Shown here: positions 61,693-64,000 of the stretch, piece after piece
Position numbering within the stretch: the first letter of the stretch is position 1
Layout: every line of letters begins with the position of its first letter
NCBI RefSeq assembly: GCF_000013385.1
Contig: NC_007760.1
Coordinates: 2,950,001-3,014,000 of the forward strand
From: Anaeromyxobacter dehalogenans 2CP-C
Lineage (GTDB): Bacteria > Myxococcota > Myxococcia > Myxococcales > Anaeromyxobacteraceae
Length of the DNA stretch: 64,000 nucleotides
Reading direction: 5' to 3'
The notes under the pieces: model-generated
The model's database searches: none
Told to the model about the DNA's origin: nothing
Seen by the model: the letters and a program-made list of their open reading frames with translations, nothing else
Translations under genes and position numbers: made by a program

Positions 61693-62703
61693 TCAGGTGG
61701 CGAACCGCACGTTGCGTGACACCCATGCCGCCCCGACGGCCAGGAGCACCGCCCCCGCGGCCAGGCTCCTGCGGTGGAGCGTGAACCAGAGCGACGCGCT
61801 GCGAGGGCGGGCCTCCGCCGAGAACTCCCCGCGCGCGCCGTGATCGCCCGGCACCGGCCGGTCGAGATCGTCCGGCCGGCCCGGCTCCGGTGGCCGATCC
61901 GCCTGCTGCGCCCGGTAGCCGATGCGGCCCAGGTAGCGATCGAGCAGGCCCGGGATGGTCCGCTGGCCGAGGATGGCGCGCGTCGTGCTCCAGGTGACCC
62001 ACAGCTCGCGCCGCGGGCGCCGCAGCACCGCCAGCACCGCGCGCGCGATCACCTCGGGCTGGTAGATGGGCGGCACCGGCTTCGGGTGGCCGGGCAGGCG
62101 CGTGCGGACCAGCTCGAACTGCGGCGTGTTCACGGCGGGCAGGTGCACCATCGAGAGGCGCACCCGGCTGCGGTCGTGCGCGAGCTCGCAGCGGAGCGCG
62201 TCGGTGAAGCCGCGGACCGCCGCCTTCGCGGCGCAGTACGCGCTCTGCAGCGGGATCGAGCGGTAGCAGAGCGCGGACCCGACCTGGACGACGTGACCGC
62301 GGTCGTGGGGCAGCATGTGGCGGAGCGCGGCGCGCGTCCCGTGCACGTAGCCCAGGTACGTCACCTCGGTCACGCGCCGATACTCCTCTGCGGTCGTCTC
62401 CATCACCGGGGCGAACACGCTCACCATCGCGTCGTTCACCCACACGTCGATGCCGCCCCACGCGCGCGCCACCGCGTCCGCGGCCGCCTCCACCGCGGCG
62501 GCGTCCGAGACGTCGGCGACGACCGCGATGGCCTCGCCGCCCGCGGCGCGGATCTCGCGCGCGGCGTTCTCGAGCGCCTCGCCGTTCCGCGCGACCAGCG
62601 CCACCCGCATCCGCGCCCGCCCCAGCTCGCGCGCCACCGCGCGCCCCACGCCCGCCGACGCGCCCGTCACCACCGCCACCTTCCCCGCCAGGTCCCTCCT
62701 CAC
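61693..62703 (-). CDS. Short-chain dehydrogenase with a C-terminal membrane helix
   Basis: This 336-residue SDR has the NAD(P)-binding TGASAGVGRAVARELG near residue 13. The SDR Asn motif reads VNDAM in place of the usual NNAG, and the catalytic Tyr/Lys are in SAYCAAKAA with the Ser shortly before. The last ~30 residues form a membrane anchor (LAAGAVLLAVGAAWVSRNV). The substrate is unknown. The GTG start overlaps the stop of the next gene by 4 bases. Confidence 0.88.
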   Translation of the reverse strand: MRRDLAGKVAVVTGASAGVGRAVARELGRARMRVALVARNGEALENAAREIRAAGGEAIAVVADVSDAAAVEAAADAVARAWGGIDVWVNDAMVSVFAPVMETTAEEYRRVTEVTYLGYVHGTRAALRHMLPHDRGHVVQVGSALCYRSIPLQSAYCAAKAAVRGFTDALRCELAHDRSRVRLSMVHLPAVNTPQFELVRTRLPGHPKPVPPIYQPEVIARAVLAVLRRPRRELWVTWSTTRAILGQRTIPGLLDRYLGRIGYRAQQADRPPEPGRPDDLDRPVPGDHGARGEFSAEARPRSASLWFTLHRRSLAAGAVLLAVGAAWVSRNVRFAT

Positions 62704-63065
62704 CGCCGCGTCCCTCCCCCACCCTCTCGCTCCCCGGCGCCTCGCGGCGCGGGGGGCTCGTGCACCGGCTCGCCGGCCTCGCCCGTCTCGCCCGTCTCGC
62801 CCTCGCCCGCCTGCCGCCCGCCGCGCGCCGGGTGGGCGCGGCGGGCCTCGTCCACGTGCGCCTTCCGCGTGCCGGCGCTCCGCTCCGCGGCGTCGGCCGC
62901 GCGGCGCTGCGCGTCCGCCTCGGGCGCCTGCCCCGGCGGCTCGGCGCCCGGGTGTGGCGTCCCGTCGTCCACGCCGGGCGGCGCGGGGCCCGGGCCGCCG
63001 GCGAGCCCCTGCACCTTCGGCACCATCGACTCGTCACTGGGATGATCCGGCCGGTCGCTCGCCAT
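62700..63065 (-). CDS. Low-complexity, probably disordered protein
   Basis: This 121-residue protein is rich in Gly, Pro, Glu, Ala and Arg with no predicted domain. It has a short repeated stretch GEGETGETGEAGEP. The ATG at 63065 has a GGAGG ribosome site. It is upstream of and coupled to the SDR gene. No family recognised; coding is supported by the ribosome site and the coupled start. Confidence 0.55.
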   Translation of the reverse strand: MASDRPDHPSDESMVPKVQGLAGGPGPAPPGVDDGTPHPGAEPPGQAPEADAQRRAADAAERSAGTRKAHVDEARRAHPARGGRQAGEGETGETGEAGEPVHEPPAPRGAGEREGGGGTRR

Positions 63066-63130
63066 GCGCCACCTCCGGCCGAAATGTCTGGACCCGGACG
63101 GCACGGCGGAACCCCTGCCGTCGCGCGCCG

Positions 63131-64000
63131 CTAGCGCAGCCACAGGTCCAGCACCACCGGCCGGTGATCCGAGGCCGCCTCCACGTCCGTCCCCCCGGCG
63201 ACCGCGGCCTGCACGACCGAGGCCGCGTCCGCCCGAGGGACGGCCAGGTGGTCGAGCGCCGCCCGGTCGCCGCCGCCGGACCAGGTCCAGGCCGCGTCCG
63301 GCGGCAGCGCCGCGGCGGGATCGACCCAGGCGCCGTCGCCGAAGAGCGGCCCGAGCGCGAACGACCCGGCCTCGTCGTTCAGGTCGCCGCCCGCCACGAC
63401 CCGGGCCCCGTCGCGGAGGAGCCGGTCGGCGATCTCGCGCATGCGCGCCGCCTGCGCGGCCCGGCGCGTCCCGTCGTCGGACAGCGCCGAGCTGAGGTGG
63501 CTGCCCACCAGCGCCAGCGTCCGGCCGCCGGGGAGCGCCGCGTGCGCCTCCACGCAGTCGCGCGGGAACAGCGGCCGGCCCGCGGCGTCGCGCTCGTCGC
63601 GGTGGCTGACGTAGGCGCGGAGCGGCAGCCGCGAGAGGACCGCCACGTCGATGCCGCGGGGGTCGTTCCCCTCCACCAGGCGCGCCTGCGCGTAGCCCGC
63701 CCGCGCCGCCAGGGCCTCCGCGAGCGCGGCGGTCTCCACCTCCTGCAGGAGCACCAGGTCGCCGTCGAGCCGCCCCAGCACCGCCGCGACGCGCGCCAGC
63801 CTCGCGTCCACCTCGCCGGCGGTGGCGACCGTGTCGAGCGCGCCGGGCGGCTCGGTCCGGTCGAGGTCGTCGAACAGGTCGTGGACGTTCCAGCTGACGA
63901 CGCGCACCAGCGCGGCGGGCGGCCCCGGCGGCGCGTCGAGGGGAGGCGGCGCGCAGGCGGCGGCGAGCGCGAGGACTGCGAGCGCGGCGGGGCGGGTGCG
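63131..64000 (-). CDS. Endonuclease/exonuclease/phosphatase family lipoprotein (start beyond window)
   Basis: The visible ~289 residues hold the EEP fold: VRVVSWNVHDLFDDLD, the LLQEVET metal-binding Glu, the GGDLNDEAG Asp/Asn pair and a C-terminal SDHRPVV His. In-frame DNA upstream of the internal GTG at 63907 stays open to the right edge and reads ALAVLALAAACAPPP, a lipoprotein signal. So the gene begins outside the window, and 63907 is not the true start. Such exported nuclease/phosphatase-like enzymes act on nucleic acids or phosphodiesters outside the cytoplasm; the substrate is unknown. Confidence 0.85.
   Translation of the reverse strand, partial: RTRPAALAVLALAAACAPPPLDAPPGPPAALVRVVSWNVHDLFDDLDRTEPPGALDTVATAGEVDARLARVAAVLGRLDGDLVLLQEVETAALAEALAARAGYAQARLVEGNDPRGIDVAVLSRLPLRAYVSHRDERDAAGRPLFPRDCVEAHAALPGGRTLALVGSHLSSALSDDGTRRAAQAARMREIADRLLRDGARVVAGGDLNDEAGSFALGPLFGDGAWVDPAAALPPDAAWTWSGGGDRAALDHLAVPRADAASVVQAAVAGGTDVEAASDHRPVVLDLWLR

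Overview
The window is very GC-rich DNA of a Gram-negative deltaproteobacterial/myxobacterial type, most like Anaeromyxobacter. That assignment is an inference from base composition, gene content (LPS core and lipid A genes, an XrtA-like exopolysaccharide locus, a three-subunit succinate dehydrogenase with cytochrome b, multiheme- and molybdoenzyme-type anaerobic respiration genes) and frequent GTG starts with 4-base GTGA/ATGA overlaps. It carries 60-odd genes packed in long co-directional runs. I found no insertion sequence, prophage, integrase or CRISPR array.

Region 1 (1-13.7 kb, minus strand) is an envelope run: msbA, a PHP-domain protein, waaA, a GT9 heptosyltransferase, lpxK, an LpxL/HtrB acyltransferase, split heptose genes (kinase and nucleotidyltransferase), a GT4 glycosyltransferase, a YcaR/Trm112-like zinc protein, yicC and the start of gmk, which runs off the left edge. 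A divergent EF-G paralogue lies upstream. Region 2 (13.9-22.5 kb) has an acyl-CoA synthetase, a beta-helix lipoprotein/di-heme lipoprotein pair of unknown function, serC, a MarC protein, a dolichol-phosphate-mannose-synthase-like GT2, lpxB and a small membrane protein.

Region 3 (22.5-28.4 kb, minus) is the most interesting part. It is a probable operon with a Tat-exported molybdopterin oxidoreductase with Cys at the Mo-ligand position, a fused iron-sulfur/cytochrome b subunit, two YeeE/YedE-type membrane proteins, a periplasmic rhodanese-fold protein, and an ArsR regulator with SqrR/BigR-like cysteines. The rhodanese-fold protein lacks the catalytic Cys and ends in a SoxY-like GGCG tail. Together these suggest a sulfur-compound import, carrier and reduction (or oxidation) module.

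Region 4 (28.6-35.1 kb, plus) has a radical SAM protein, a histidine kinase/single-domain receiver pair and sdhCAB. Region 5 (35.1-52.1 kb, minus) is a 14-gene exopolysaccharide operon: secretin-like export lipoprotein, outer-membrane barrel, Wzz-type protein, CpsD-type ATPase, a tiny membrane protein, sugar transferase, YvcK, two GNAT/FemAB proteins, DegT aminotransferase, deacetylase, two glycosyltransferases and an O-antigen-ligase-like protein. A good sigma-54 promoter candidate precedes it, and a sigma-54-dependent response regulator gene sits next to it.

Region 6 (52.2-64 kb) has a lipoprotein rhodanese, a SpoIID-domain protein, a class IV aminotransferase, a zinc-ribbon protein, an ABC/FtsX/adaptor export set, a STAS protein, tRNA-Lys(TTT), strong inverted repeats, an SDR, a disordered protein and an endonuclease/phosphatase-family lipoprotein cut by the right edge.
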